From Paenarthrobacter aurescens TC1 (GTDB lineage: Bacteria; Actinomycetota; Actinomycetes; Actinomycetales; Micrococcaceae), in the NCBI GenBank assembly GCA_000014925.1, contig CP000476.1, positions 186,001-250,000 of the forward strand: a stretch of DNA of 64,000 nt, written 5' to 3'. A program made the translations under genes and the position numbers. Below are positions 19,651-28,494 of this stretch, in pieces (within the stretch, counting starts at the first letter, position 1; the number at the start of each line of letters is the position of its first letter). Below the pieces are notes generated by a model. That model was not told the origin of the DNA and ran no database searches. It saw only the letters and a list, made by a program, of their open reading frames with translations.

Positions 19651-21585
19651 TCAGTCCGTGGAGCAGCAATGCGGGGAATTGTTCGCTGGCGCGGCGGGGC
19701 GTGGCAGGTCCAGGGTCGGGTTCTGATCGAAGAACCCGTGGGGCTGGAGTATGAACCCGACGTGCTGGCGCGGCATGACGGGCCAGTCCTCAAGACGGAC
19801 CACGTGATGCATGCCGAAGGTGTACCAGACCACCAGGTCCTGATCAGTGATATCGCGGTTGGCCGCTGTCCAGGCTGGCAGGCCGTCCCCACCGATACTC
19901 TGGTTGGGGTATTCGCCTGCCGGAAAACGTTCTGTTCGGTCGTATGCGGTGACCCAGAGGTTGTTGCGTGCGAACTGGGCGCGCTGGCTTACGAAGGAGT
20001 CATTGTGTGCGGCCAGGGTGATAGCGTCGGTGGGCATGAGCCGGTAGGCGACGGGTTCATCGACGAGGTTCCGGCTGTCGTGATTGACGATCTTCCAGAA
20101 GCGGTGCTTGGAACTATCGGCCTTGCGGATGGCTTCCTGTTCTGTGCCCAGAAGTCGGTCCACGGTGTAGAAGCCGCTGAGGGTGGGGTTGTCCGCTGGG
20201 ATTTCGGTGTCCACTTCGTAGACCGCATTTTGCGGACCGTCGAGTTCAAAGTCCATGCGAACGTTGAAGATGTGCTGGTGGATCGGGGCGTAGAGGCCGT
20301 CATTGTTCAGCGTCTGGCCGTACTTGTTCTTTTCCCCTGCCTTCTGGCCCGCAGTTGAAAGAATGCCGGTGGCCTTCACCAGGAATTCAATGGTGCCGTC
20401 CAGGTACAGGTGCCAGTAGAAGCCGTACTCGTAGTTGGCCACAGTCGCGATGAACGAGATGACGAGCTTGCGGGAGCGGCGGACCTCCGCGGAGTTATTC
20501 CGGAAGTCGAAGTGCTTCCACATAATGCTGTCGTCTTCTTCGTGCATACAGACAGCGTTCTTGATTGTCATGGGGTTTCCGTGGCTGTCGGATACGATGC
20601 CGTCGAAGTATTGGATTTCGCCGAGGCAGTCGCAGCCAAGCTTCAGCGAGTTAGCCATAACGCCGATGTTGTATTCCCCGGCGTCAAACGCGTTCTTCTT
20701 TGACTGCACCGGCGAAGGGTCACCGTAGGGCACCACCATTTCAACAAGGGACGCCCTGTTGATGACGGAGCGGTCTTCGCCCTTGTCCCGGAACTTCATC
20801 TGGTGAAGCACGAGCCCTTCTCGCGGGGTGAAGCCCACTCGGAAAGACCAGTTGGCCCACTGGACGTGGTTTCCGGTCACTTTGAATGAGGGGCCCTCCG
20901 GCTGGGATATCTCGATCGGCTTGATGTCGGTGCGGGCAGGCCCGACGTGCTCGGGAAGATAGTTGCCGGTGGCCTTGGGCACCTCGACGAAGCCGTTGTC
21001 TTCAATTTCCACAACTTCTCCGGAATTGAGGTCGTAGATGACGACGAGGTTCTCAGCGGGATGCGCATAGGGGTTGTCGTTCGGGTCGAGCCTCGTGAAG
21101 ACGAGGCAGCGCATCAAGCGCCGGCCTTCGGCGTCGGTGCCGAAGTATCCTGCAGACCAGGGCTCAATACAAACGAGGTCAAGGTCGGTCATGCCACGGG
21201 CGGCAAGGACCTTCACAACGCGGGGGTCTTTTTTGCAGTTGATCTCGCACTCTTCGAATTCATCCAGCATGATCGGGGGCTGCGCGCCGTTGTCGAGTTC
21301 GGTCCATCGGGTGACGATGTTTGAATCAAGGTCAACCACAGCCTCATAGGCCAGGCCCGTTGCCCGGTTGATGAGGACAGAGTCCGCTTCCCGGCCAGAG
21401 ACAACTCCGCTGCGAAGTGCTTCCTTAGCCGGCTCGCGGAGCTCAACGCTGACAAATCGGAACGTGTCCGCAGCAGCGGGGCCTTCCCTCAGGACGGACA
21501 CCGCCTGGGATATTTCATCCCGGGAAAGCGGATCCAACGGATGGGCCGTCCCGACGAATGTCTGGGCTTCACTGTTGAGGGTCAT
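19651..21585 (-). CDS. Copper-containing primary-amine oxidase
   Basis: The 644-residue protein follows the Arthrobacter globiformis copper amine oxidases. It has FDAGEYNIG with the catalytic-base aspartate (near residue 305), NYEYGFYWHLYLDG whose first tyrosine becomes topaquinone (near 387), the copper histidines in HQHIFNVRMD (near 436), and the third in WYTFGMHHVVRLEDWP (near 595). It oxidises a primary amine to the aldehyde with release of ammonia and H2O2. The permease and aldehyde dehydrogenase nearby fit growth on ethylamine, ethanolamine or aromatic amines. An IS3 element sits 64 bases upstream of the start and may have cut its native promoter. Confidence 0.95.
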   Translation of the reverse strand: MTLNSEAQTFVGTAHPLDPLSRDEISQAVSVLREGPAAADTFRFVSVELREPAKEALRSGVVSGREADSVLINRATGLAYEAVVDLDSNIVTRWTELDNGAQPPIMLDEFEECEINCKKDPRVVKVLAARGMTDLDLVCIEPWSAGYFGTDAEGRRLMRCLVFTRLDPNDNPYAHPAENLVVIYDLNSGEVVEIEDNGFVEVPKATGNYLPEHVGPARTDIKPIEISQPEGPSFKVTGNHVQWANWSFRVGFTPREGLVLHQMKFRDKGEDRSVINRASLVEMVVPYGDPSPVQSKKNAFDAGEYNIGVMANSLKLGCDCLGEIQYFDGIVSDSHGNPMTIKNAVCMHEEDDSIMWKHFDFRNNSAEVRRSRKLVISFIATVANYEYGFYWHLYLDGTIEFLVKATGILSTAGQKAGEKNKYGQTLNNDGLYAPIHQHIFNVRMDFELDGPQNAVYEVDTEIPADNPTLSGFYTVDRLLGTEQEAIRKADSSKHRFWKIVNHDSRNLVDEPVAYRLMPTDAITLAAHNDSFVSQRAQFARNNLWVTAYDRTERFPAGEYPNQSIGGDGLPAWTAANRDITDQDLVVWYTFGMHHVVRLEDWPVMPRQHVGFILQPHGFFDQNPTLDLPRPAAPANNSPHCCSTD

Positions 21586-21664
21586 GTCATTCTCCTTGTT
21601 AAACTCTGGACCGATGGTCCGTGGGGTTGGGGAGCTGATTGGGCCCCCTTTAGCAGTCCAGCGG

Positions 21665-22558
21665 CTATGCGATAGCTGATTGGTGGTCTGCGGTCCACTG
21701 ATTCCAGTAGTTGGATGGTGTCATTCCATCCAGGGATCCGTGGGGCCGTTCATGATTGTAGATGTCTTTCCATTCGTCGGCCAAGTACTTTGCTTCGGCC
21801 ATGGTGTCGATGATTTCTCCGGAGAGTTGTTCCCTTCTGAATTGGGCGTTGAATGATTCGATGAACCCGTTCTGCCAGGGCGATCCCGGGTCGATGAACG
21901 CGGTCTTCACACCGGCTGTGCTGCACCATTCGATCAGTGCGGCGGCGGTGAATTCCGGTCCGTTGTCGCAGCGCACGTACGCCGGTTCGATACCGGTTTC
22001 GGCGATGATGTTCTCCAGCACGGCGACCACGTCGGAAGCCTTGAACGAGCGCCGCGGCACGATCGCCAGCGCCGTGCGGGTGCATTCGTCGATGACGTTG
22101 AAGAAGCGGATGTGGCGCCCGCAGGAGGTGACGTCGGACTGGAAGTCGAAGCTGATCACGTGCATCGGGTATTCGGCTTTCAGGCGCTTCTGTTCCCCGG
22201 CGTCCGGGCCGGTCCGGCGCTTCTTCTTCGGCTTGGGTTTACAAACCAGTCCCTCGTCGCGCCAGAGCCGGCGTACCCGCTTCTTGTTCAGCGCCACGTC
22301 CTGCCACTGCGGCTGGGCACGCAGGTGCCAGCGGGCCTTCTTCCAGCCCCACGCCGGGTGTTTCTGCGCGACTGCCCGCAGGTCAGCGCGCAGCCGTGTT
22401 TCCTCGAAACTCATTTCGGGTTTCTTCTTGCGCAGGGCGGAGCGGTTCTGCCCCAGCACTTTGCAGGCAAAGCGTTCCGACGCCCCGAACTTCTCCATCG
22501 CCATGCGCACGGCACGGCGGCGTGGTTCGGGGCTCAGAATTTTCCCTTGGCCACCTCG
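21665..22558 (-). CDS. IS3-family transposase OrfB (DDE integrase domain)
   Basis: The second transposase frame is open on the minus strand from beyond 22558 to 21665. Catalytic residues are visible: SFDFQSDVT, RCDNGPEFT with the second aspartate, and WQNGFIESFNAQFRRE with the glutamate, the DD35E layout of IS3 elements. An HTH_21-like segment (RADLRAVAQKHPAWGWKK) precedes it. It is probably made as an OrfAB fusion by -1 slippage near GGGAAAA at the orfA end (22537-22548). Confidence 0.9.
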   Translation of the reverse strand, partial: RGGQGKILSPEPRRRAVRMAMEKFGASERFACKVLGQNRSALRKKKPEMSFEETRLRADLRAVAQKHPAWGWKKARWHLRAQPQWQDVALNKKRVRRLWRDEGLVCKPKPKKKRRTGPDAGEQKRLKAEYPMHVISFDFQSDVTSCGRHIRFFNVIDECTRTALAIVPRRSFKASDVVAVLENIIAETGIEPAYVRCDNGPEFTAAALIEWCSTAGVKTAFIDPGSPWQNGFIESFNAQFRREQLSGEIIDTMAEAKYLADEWKDIYNHERPHGSLDGMTPSNYWNQWTADHQSAIA

Positions 22559-22812
22559 TTCAGGATGTCGATGGCTAGCTCTTTCTCGGCCAGCAGCCGC
22601 TTGAGCCTCGCGTTCTCCTTCTCGAGCTCCTTGGTCCGTTTCGTCGCCTCGGCGTTCTTCTCGGACCCGTACTGGTTCAGCCACCGGTACCAGGTCGCCT
22701 CGGTGACCTGCAGTTCCTTGACGACCTCGATGAGGGGCCGTCCTTCATTGAGCATTTTCTGGCCCTGCCGGACCTTCGCGATGACCTGCTCGGGGGTATG
22801 CCTACGTGCCAT
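22534..22812 (-). CDS. IS3-family transposase OrfA
   Basis: Starting at ATG 22812, the 92-residue product has a helix-turn-helix (ARRHTPEQVIAKVRQGQKML, then VTEATWYRWLNQYG) and a leucine-zipper-like coiled coil (ELEKENARLKRLLAEKELAIDIL). It binds the element ends and dimerises. The frame ends at 22534 and overlaps OrfB in the -1 frame. Confidence 0.9.
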   Translation of the reverse strand: MARRHTPEQVIAKVRQGQKMLNEGRPLIEVVKELQVTEATWYRWLNQYGSEKNAEATKRTKELEKENARLKRLLAEKELAIDILNEVAKGKF

Positions 22813-22933
22813 AACTAGTGAATTTCCTCCTGCGTCCATTCTCGGACACGAAACTCACATAGTCACCGGACTCCTACACGGGGACCCAACCAGAGCCGCA
22901 CATGTCTGTGCCGTCAGTCTTCTGTGGGCGGTG

Positions 22934-23362
22934 TCAGGCGGGCCAGTCCATCAGGGTTGAGCGGATGAGGAAACGCACTCCTTCGGGTGATTCCACTGAA
23001 AACCCGCTCCCTCTGCCCTGCACCACGTCGACTGTGAGATGCGTGTGGCTCCAGTAGGCGAACTGTTCGCGGGACATCCAAAAATCCACTGGCTGGGACT
23101 CCTTGTCAGCGCCGGGGGTTTCATAGCTGGCGGCAACGTCGAACCGTCCGAGCAGAACGTCAGCTGCTCCGGTCTGAAAATCTCCTGCCGGATAGCACAT
23201 GGGTGTTGATCCATCGCAGCAACCGCCTGATTGGTGGAACATTAGAGAACCATGCCTCACCCATAGTTTTCTCAGCAGCTCCACTGCGTCTGCTGTCAAA
23301 GCAACTCGGGAGAAACTCTCCCCGGGTATTACCGCTGCAGCGTCTAGACGAGCATTTGTCAT
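22934..23362 (-). CDS. DUF779 domain protein associated with aldehyde dehydrogenase
   Basis: ATG 23360-23362 gives 142 residues. Conserved features include MFHQSGGCCDGSTPMCYP with paired cysteines (near residue 40-50), a VDFWMSREQF segment and a histidine pair in YWSHTHLTVDVVQGRG (near 100). DUF779 proteins are habitual partners of acetaldehyde/ExaC-type dehydrogenases and their exact role is unknown. Here it follows such a gene, separated by a hairpin, and abuts the IS3 element downstream. Confidence 0.88.
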   Translation of the reverse strand: MTNARLDAAAVIPGESFSRVALTADAVELLRKLWVRHGSLMFHQSGGCCDGSTPMCYPAGDFQTGAADVLLGRFDVAASYETPGADKESQPVDFWMSREQFAYWSHTHLTVDVVQGRGSGFSVESPEGVRFLIRSTLMDWPA

Positions 23363-23440
23363 GATGGAATCCTCGAGACTGCCGTCAGCTCTGTGCTGGC
23401 AGCATCGGACCGATTGGGTTTCCGGGAGGCGTGCGGGTCC

Positions 23441-23479
23441 GTGCGGCAGGGCAGACAATCATTGCCAGCCCTGCCGCAC
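23441..23479 (-). terminator. Intercistronic stem-loop after aldehyde dehydrogenase
   Basis: Perfect 12-base arms GTGCGGCAGGGC and GCCCTGCCGCAC flank 15 bases. It lies between the dehydrogenase stop and DUF779, so it could attenuate or stabilise the message rather than fully terminate. Confidence 0.6.
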
Positions 23480-23492
23480 GTCCCTGGCCGGC

Positions 23493-25016
23493 TTAGAAGA
23501 AGCCGAGCTTGTTTTCGTTGTAGCTGACCAGCAGGTTCTTGGTCTGCTGGTAGTGGTCAAGCATCATCGCGTGGTTCTCACGCCCAATGCCGGAGGACTT
23601 GTACCCGCCGAACGCGGCACCGGCCGGGTAGGCGTGATAGTTGTTCACCCACACGCGGCCGGCCTGGATTTCCCGGCCTGCCCGGTAGGCAACGTTGCCG
23701 TTGCGGGACCAGACGCCGGCGCCGAGGCCGTAGAGGGTGTCGTTGGCGATCTCAATGGCGTCGTCGTAGTCATCGAAGCGCGTTACTGCCAGCACCGGGC
23801 CAAAGATTTCCTCCTGGAAGATCCGCATCTTGTTGTGGCCTTCGAACACCGTGGGCTGGACATAGTAGCCGCCGGCCAGGTCGCCCGGGAGCTCGGCGCG
23901 AGCACCGCCGGTGAGCACCTTGGCGCCCTCCTGCTTTCCGATGTCGATGTAGGACAGGATCTTTTCCAGCTGGTCGTTCGAGGCCTGGGCACCGAGCTGG
24001 GTGTCGGTGTCCAGCGGGTTGCCCTGAATGATCGCATTGGTGCGGGCTAGAGCGTCGGTGATGAAGGAGTCGTAGATGTCCTCCTGGACCAGGGCGCGGG
24101 ACGGGGCTGTGCAGACTTCGCCCTGATTGAAGGCGAACAGCGCGAAGCCCTCAAGGGCTTTGTCGTAGAACGCGTCGTCGGACTCGGCTACGTCGTTGAA
24201 GAAGATGTTCGGGCTCTTGCCGCCCAGTTCCAGGGTCACCGGGATGAGGTTCTGGCTGGCGTACTGGCTGATCAGGCGGCCGGTAGTGGTTTCGCCGGTG
24301 AAGGCGATCTTGCGGATCCGGGGGCTGGATGCCAAGGGTTTGCCGGCCTCCACGCCGAAGCCGTTGACTACGTTGAGGACACCGGCAGGGAGTAGGTCGC
24401 CGATGAGTTCCATCAGTACCAGGATGGACGACGGCGTCTGCTCTGCCGGCTTGAGGACCACGGCGTTGCCGGCGGCGAGTGCGGGAGCGAGCTTCCAGAC
24501 GGCCATGAGGATGGGGAAGTTCCAGGGGATGATCTGGCCGACGACGCCGAGGGGTTCGTGGTAGTGGTAGGCGGTGGTGTCGTCATCGAGCTGGGACAGC
24601 CTGCCCTCCTGGGCGCGGACGGCCGAGGCGAAGTAGCGGAAGTGGTCGGCCGCGAGCGGGATGTCGGCGTTGAGGGTCTCGCGGATGGGCTTGCCGTTGT
24701 CCCAGGACTCAGCCACTGCGAGCATTTCCAGGTTTTCGTCGATGCGGTCAGCGATTTTGTTCAGGATCGCGGCGCGCTCGGCCACCGACGTCTTGCCCCA
24801 GGACGGCGCCACCTTGTGGGCCGCGTCCAGTGCAAGTTCAATGTCTTCGGCCGTGCCACGGGCGACTTCGCAAAAGGCTTTGCCCGTTACCGGTGTGATG
24901 TTTTCAAAGTACTGGCCCTTCACCGGGGCCACCCATTCCCCCCCGATCCAGTTCTCGTAGCGGTCCTTAAAAGTGACCTTTGAACCTTCGGTCCCGGGTT
25001 GCGCGTAAACAGTCAT
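23493..25016 (-). CDS. Aldehyde dehydrogenase, acetaldehyde (ExaC/AldA) type
   Basis: ATG 25014-25016 follows AGGAG and yields 507 residues. The NAD-dependent ALDH signature is intact: [12 protein letters not shown] with the general-base glutamate (near 263) and [12 protein letters not shown] with the catalytic cysteine (near 302). The latter two and the DUF779 neighbour match the acetaldehyde dehydrogenase subgroup. It would oxidise the aldehyde from the amine oxidase; acetaldehyde would give acetate for AcsA. The leader carries a 28-base palindrome (25058-25085). Confidence 0.92.
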   Translation of the reverse strand: MTVYAQPGTEGSKVTFKDRYENWIGGEWVAPVKGQYFENITPVTGKAFCEVARGTAEDIELALDAAHKVAPSWGKTSVAERAAILNKIADRIDENLEMLAVAESWDNGKPIRETLNADIPLAADHFRYFASAVRAQEGRLSQLDDDTTAYHYHEPLGVVGQIIPWNFPILMAVWKLAPALAAGNAVVLKPAEQTPSSILVLMELIGDLLPAGVLNVVNGFGVEAGKPLASSPRIRKIAFTGETTTGRLISQYASQNLIPVTLELGGKSPNIFFNDVAESDDAFYDKALEGFALFAFNQGEVCTAPSRALVQEDIYDSFITDALARTNAIIQGNPLDTDTQLGAQASNDQLEKILSYIDIGKQEGAKVLTGGARAELPGDLAGGYYVQPTVFEGHNKMRIFQEEIFGPVLAVTRFDDYDDAIEIANDTLYGLGAGVWSRNGNVAYRAGREIQAGRVWVNNYHAYPAGAAFGGYKSSGIGRENHAMMLDHYQQTKNLLVSYNENKLGFF

Positions 25017-25057
25017 TGTTGTTCTCCTAAATCTGGAATTCCCGTTGCAAGAAATTC

Positions 25058-25085
25058 GATACACCTTTCGGCGGAAAGGTGTATC
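25058..25085. promoter_or_regulatory. Perfect 12-bp inverted repeat in ALDH leader
   Basis: GATACACCTTTC, a GGCG spacer and GAAAGGTGTATC form a perfect dyad 42 bases upstream of the aldehyde dehydrogenase start. It may be an operator or an RNA hairpin in the 5' leader. Confidence 0.6.
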
Positions 25086-25294
25086 TCAATGCACATGGGG
25101 AAACGGGCTAACTAATCCATAGTGATTCCGCAACAACTTTCCTTGTTGGGCGGTATTGCTGCTCATCATTGGAAAATGTGATCCGCGTCTCGCGGTGTTG
25201 GCTACAACAAAGGTACCCGGGTGTAAGCCGCAATGCGAGCGGTTTCAGGAAAATCTATATGGGAAATTAAGTGACAATTCTCCCAATTCAATTA

Positions 25295-25338
25295 ACATGC
25301 CGGAAACATGCCAGAAACATACCCGAAACATCCCGGAA
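25295..25338 (+). repeat. Four tandem 11-bp repeats
   Basis: Units beginning at 25295, 25306, 25317 and 25328 follow ACATnCCnGAA. The 11-base period places each unit on the same DNA face about one helical turn apart. They lie 120-160 bases before the permease start, a plausible activator-binding array. Confidence 0.65.
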
Positions 25339-25457
25339 TCCGTGTTCGCACCTTCCTTTTTGCCTCCTGAACGCCGTAAGGTGCTATGGTCGACCGACCG
25401 CCGGCGATGCCTTCCCGCCGCAGGGCCGGGTGGCCAGCCTTTGCGTTGAGAGTCAGA

Positions 25458-26930
25458 ATGCCCTCTACTCGCCGAAGCCGATTGGTCTCCAGCCGTTCAC
25501 CCGTCGCCGGGCTCAGTCGCCGGAACCTGCCCTTTATTCCTGTTTTTGCACAGGCGGTGGCGGCGGTTGCTCCAGCCGGCGCCATGTCGGTGATTCCAGC
25601 TCTGGTGTTTGGAGCGACGGGCTCCTATTTGGTTTTGTCCTTCTTATTAGCCATGGTTGTTATCCTGCTGGTCTCTTCCTGCCTGCGCCCGATGGCTCAA
25701 AGAATGGCAGCCGTCAGTGGCCTGTACAGCTACACGGCAAAGGGGCTCGGCCCGGTAGCGGCTATCACGGCAGGGTGGTCGGCGATATTTGGCTATGGCC
25801 TGGTGGCTATGGCGAGTCTCCTGGCAGTTGGGACATACGGGGCCAATATTTTAGAGAATCTGGGTGCTTCTGCCGGTAGCGGAACGCTGGTCGTGTGTTC
25901 AACCATTCTTGCTGCCGGTGCCCTGGCAGGCTTCTTCATGGTTCGCGGTATCCGTATTTCGGCAAAAGTGACCCTCGTAGTGGAATGCGTTTCGATCCTG
26001 CTTCTGGCGGCATTGCTAACGGCATACTTTGTACTGGCACGACCTCGCGTGGACTTTGCTTCGGTCTTTTCAGGAAGTGACGACTTTCATTCCCTGTCTC
26101 TGGGCGTCGTGGTGGCGGTAAGTGCTTTTGTCGGTTTCGAAAGCTCAACGACCTTAGGGGGTGAGGCGCAACGTCCGCTCATCAATATCCCGCGCACAAT
26201 CCGATGGACCCCAGTAGTGACAGGCGCGCTCTACCTTCTTGCCGTAACAGGACAGGATATAGCCCTCAGGGACGCGCCCGCTTCAATTGCCGCAAGTACC
26301 ACGCCCCTATCCGACATGTTCCATCTCAAAATTGCGCCATTTATGGCGGTCATGTTGGACGCTGGAATAGCCGGATCCTTTTTTGCGTGTACGGTTGCCT
26401 CCGTTAACGCGCTGGCAAGAACCCTTTTTTGTATGGGGCGGGAGGGAGTTGCGCCAAAGGTGATCGGGCGCGCTCATCCGGCCTTTAAGACCCCATGGAC
26501 AGCCATCGTGACCGCCATACCTGTTGTTGCCGGGGTGCCTATCGTCATGGTCCTGTCCGGGGTGTCACCTGAAAAAGGACTAATCGATCTTTTTACCTTG
26601 GGCGCCTACGGCTACCTTGGCACCTACGTTCTAGCCAGCGCATCCCTGCCCTTTTTCCTAAGGCGCATCGGGGAAAGCACGTGGCTCTCGTGGGGAATGG
26701 GAGGCCTGACGGTTGGCGCCGTAGTTTTCGTAGTCTGGAACGCAGTCGCAGTCTCAGTTCAGGAAGGCAACTTCCAGGCGGTCATCTACGGAGCCCTTAT
26801 TACGCTTAGCGTTCTATATGCACAGTTCCTCCTCCGGCACTCACCATCCCGCATGGATGCGGTGGGAATATACGATCAGACGAGTGACTCCGACGTCCAC
26901 GGCTCGTCACCGGCCGGGTGGATCAAGTGA
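25458..26930 (+). CDS. APC-family amino acid permease
   Basis: From ATG 25458 the protein is 490 residues with about twelve hydrophobic segments and the APC pattern: an early VAAVAPAGAMSVIPAL helix, AAVSGLYSYTAKGLGPVAAITAGWS, and GFESSTTLGGEAQRPLINIPRTI between helices six and seven. It probably imports an amino acid or amine; specificity cannot be read from sequence. It overlaps the IclR regulator gene, so the two form an operon. An upstream in-frame extension to 25386 has no better ribosome site. Confidence 0.85.
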   Translation: MPSTRRSRLVSSRSPVAGLSRRNLPFIPVFAQAVAAVAPAGAMSVIPALVFGATGSYLVLSFLLAMVVILLVSSCLRPMAQRMAAVSGLYSYTAKGLGPVAAITAGWSAIFGYGLVAMASLLAVGTYGANILENLGASAGSGTLVVCSTILAAGALAGFFMVRGIRISAKVTLVVECVSILLLAALLTAYFVLARPRVDFASVFSGSDDFHSLSLGVVVAVSAFVGFESSTTLGGEAQRPLINIPRTIRWTPVVTGALYLLAVTGQDIALRDAPASIAASTTPLSDMFHLKIAPFMAVMLDAGIAGSFFACTVASVNALARTLFCMGREGVAPKVIGRAHPAFKTPWTAIVTAIPVVAGVPIVMVLSGVSPEKGLIDLFTLGAYGYLGTYVLASASLPFFLRRIGESTWLSWGMGGLTVGAVVFVVWNAVAVSVQEGNFQAVIYGALITLSVLYAQFLLRHSPSRMDAVGIYDQTSDSDVHGSSPAGWIK

Positions 26931-27673
26931 ACCTGGGAAAATCGGACCGCTTGCAATCCAGTGCAACGGTGAATTCGCTCCGAATTCTGGAAACCATTGC
27001 CCGCTTCGGTCCCAGCACGACCGCAAAAGACATCGTAGACGCATTATCAATGCCCCCCGCCACTGCCTATCGGTTGCTCAATGCACTGGTAGGAGATGAA
27101 TATTTAGTACGCTCCCCTGACCTAAGAGGTTTCGCTTTGGGGCATTCGATTAGTGGATTAATTGCTGCTGGCGCCATGCCAATAGTTCCTACGGCCGCCC
27201 GCAATCTTTTGGAGGAATTCCGGGGCAAAACACGGTTTGGGGTACACCTCATAGCGTTTCAACCAGCATCTTTAAAAATTGTCGATTCCGATCCTGACCA
27301 TCCCCTTCGTTCTGAGGCGGAGCTGATGCGATACTTGCACGCCTCCGCAGCAGGCAAACTGTTCCTTTCCCAGCTTGAAGTTCTCTCAACTTTTCTTACG
27401 GATGGGCGGCTCAAGAAACTGACCGCCAAAACGCTCACAGACGTTGGGCCGCTCAAAGAGGAGCTAGAGCAAATCAGGCGGAGAGGATATGCAATGCAGG
27501 TCGACGAACTGGAAGAGGGCATGTGCTGTCTTGCATATCCTGTTGCCCTTCCAGGCTCACCTGCGGGAGGTTCATTATGTATCGCAGGCGCATCGGAAAG
27601 ACTTGAGGCAATTAAGGCGCAGACAGCATCAGCACTGCAAGCAGCCAACCAGCTCGCCCCTCTCCTATTCTGA
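26918..27673 (+). CDS. IclR-family transcriptional regulator
   Basis: The 251-residue protein has an N-terminal helix-turn-helix (about residues 10-70: NSLRILETIARFGPSTTAKDIVDALSMPPATAYRLLNALV) and a C-terminal ligand-binding domain with RYLHASAAGKLFL and ELEEGMCCLAYPV. GTG 26918 or GTG 26927 may start it; the latter overlaps the permease stop as GTGA. IclR proteins sense small acids and often control uptake or catabolic genes alongside them, here most likely the preceding permease. Confidence 0.88.
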   Translation: MDQVNLGKSDRLQSSATVNSLRILETIARFGPSTTAKDIVDALSMPPATAYRLLNALVGDEYLVRSPDLRGFALGHSISGLIAAGAMPIVPTAARNLLEEFRGKTRFGVHLIAFQPASLKIVDSDPDHPLRSEAELMRYLHASAAGKLFLSQLEVLSTFLTDGRLKKLTAKTLTDVGPLKEELEQIRRRGYAMQVDELEEGMCCLAYPVALPGSPAGGSLCIAGASERLEAIKAQTASALQAANQLAPLLF

Positions 27674-27789
27674 CAGCCGTGGCAGCAAGTGTGGTCGTTC
27701 GTTCCCTGCTCGGCGTCTACACGGTCCTCTTCCTGCCCCTAAGCCCCTGAAGCCCGCCGCGATACATCGTGTACGCGCCTCCCTCGGTC

Positions 27790-28180
27790 ACCGGCGAGCC
27801 ACTCGCCAGCGCTGGTGGCGACTGGAAGCTTTGTCGCTGAGATGTCCGGCCCTCCCGGGGCAGATGCGGCTCCAAGACTCTGACCTGGTCGATAGCTCCG
27901 GTTGCGTCTGATAGGACCTCAGCGGCGAAGCCGAGGGTTCGGCGGCGGAAGCGATCACACAGGTGTTCGTCATGTAGTCAACGGGGGTGATTGTGTCGAC
28001 GTTTTGGGCACGAAACCGGCCTCGAAGCCGCTTTCGGCGAAGATGCTGGAGAATTGCTCGCTGATGCGCGTTGCTGCCACGTTCTCGTGGGCAGCTACTT
28101 TGGGGTGGTCATCCGTTGGGAGAACTATCGCCTTTCGGAGAACCATAGGTTCCGCGAATAAGAAGCCAGGTATGCGTTCC
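27790..28180 (-). pseudogene. Decayed isochorismatase-family hydrolase
   Basis: On the minus strand two frames match consecutive parts of the intact hydrolase at 28495-29142. One covers the IFAESGFEAG region (intact: VFAGTDFEAW). After a frameshift the other gives VDTITPVDYMTNTCVIASAAEPS, against IDTITVIGYMTNNCDLATAAAAEP in the intact gene, and then a diverged EVLSDATGAI-like stretch. Frameshifts and loss of the N-terminal VDVQNDY region make it non-functional. It is a diverged homologue rather than a fresh tandem copy. Confidence 0.7.
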
Positions 28181-28494
28181 ATTCAGTTTGTCGCCTGCCA
28201 CTCAGGCTGACGACGCCTGCTCTTCAACCCCACCGACGGCATGCCTGAGCCCATGGTGCACAAACGTGCGCCTAGTATTCGGCGGGAGTTCAAGTATTCC
28301 TCGTAGCCATGTCTCCTTGCGGGTCTGATCCGTGTAACGGCTGGTTTACGGATCCTGGCTGTGGCTTCATCGCACCGGTATGTTCCAAAAGAGCTCAGGG
28401 CCAATCATCACCCCGGACAGCACCGAGGGCTGCAACCGAAACCATCGGTTGCAGCCCTCATCATTAGTGCCGCGTTTCGCGGTGGACGGCGCGA
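28181..28494. other. Intergenic region with terminator
   Basis: Other than the hairpin at 28425-28459 I recognise nothing; short minus-strand open frames here lack family features. Confidence 0.45.
28425..28459 (-). terminator. Strong hairpin after isochorismatase-like gene
   Basis: Perfect 15-base arms starting GAGGGCTGCAACCGA surround a 5-base loop, 36 bases past the stop of the minus-strand hydrolase. No clear U-tract on either strand. Confidence 0.7.

Larger units (their letters stand above)
21649..22878 (-). mobile_element. IS3-family insertion sequence
   Basis: About 1.23 kb with orfA and orfB in the usual -1 frameshift arrangement. Imperfect terminal inverted repeats of about 24 bases are visible: reading inward, T(T/G)TAGnAGTCCnGnGnCTATG. 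No matching 3- or 4-base target duplication is seen (CCC on the left, CGG on the right), so the ends may be off by a few bases or flanking DNA was rearranged after insertion. It lies between the amine oxidase and DUF779 genes. Confidence 0.85.
25017..25457. other. Divergent regulatory region between ALDH and APC permease
   Basis: Contains the palindrome at 25058-25085 and four 11-base tandem repeats at 25295-25338. No gene seen in the rest. Confidence 0.55.

Noticed and set aside
22112..22960. 282-residue open frame opposite the IS3 transposase
   Set aside because: Antisense shadow of orfB/orfA, which have complete DDE and helix-turn-helix motifs.
25295..25338. Tandem repeats considered as a CRISPR array or plasmid iterons
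   Set aside because: Units are only 11 bp with no spacers, and no replication or cas gene is nearby; promoter location fits better.
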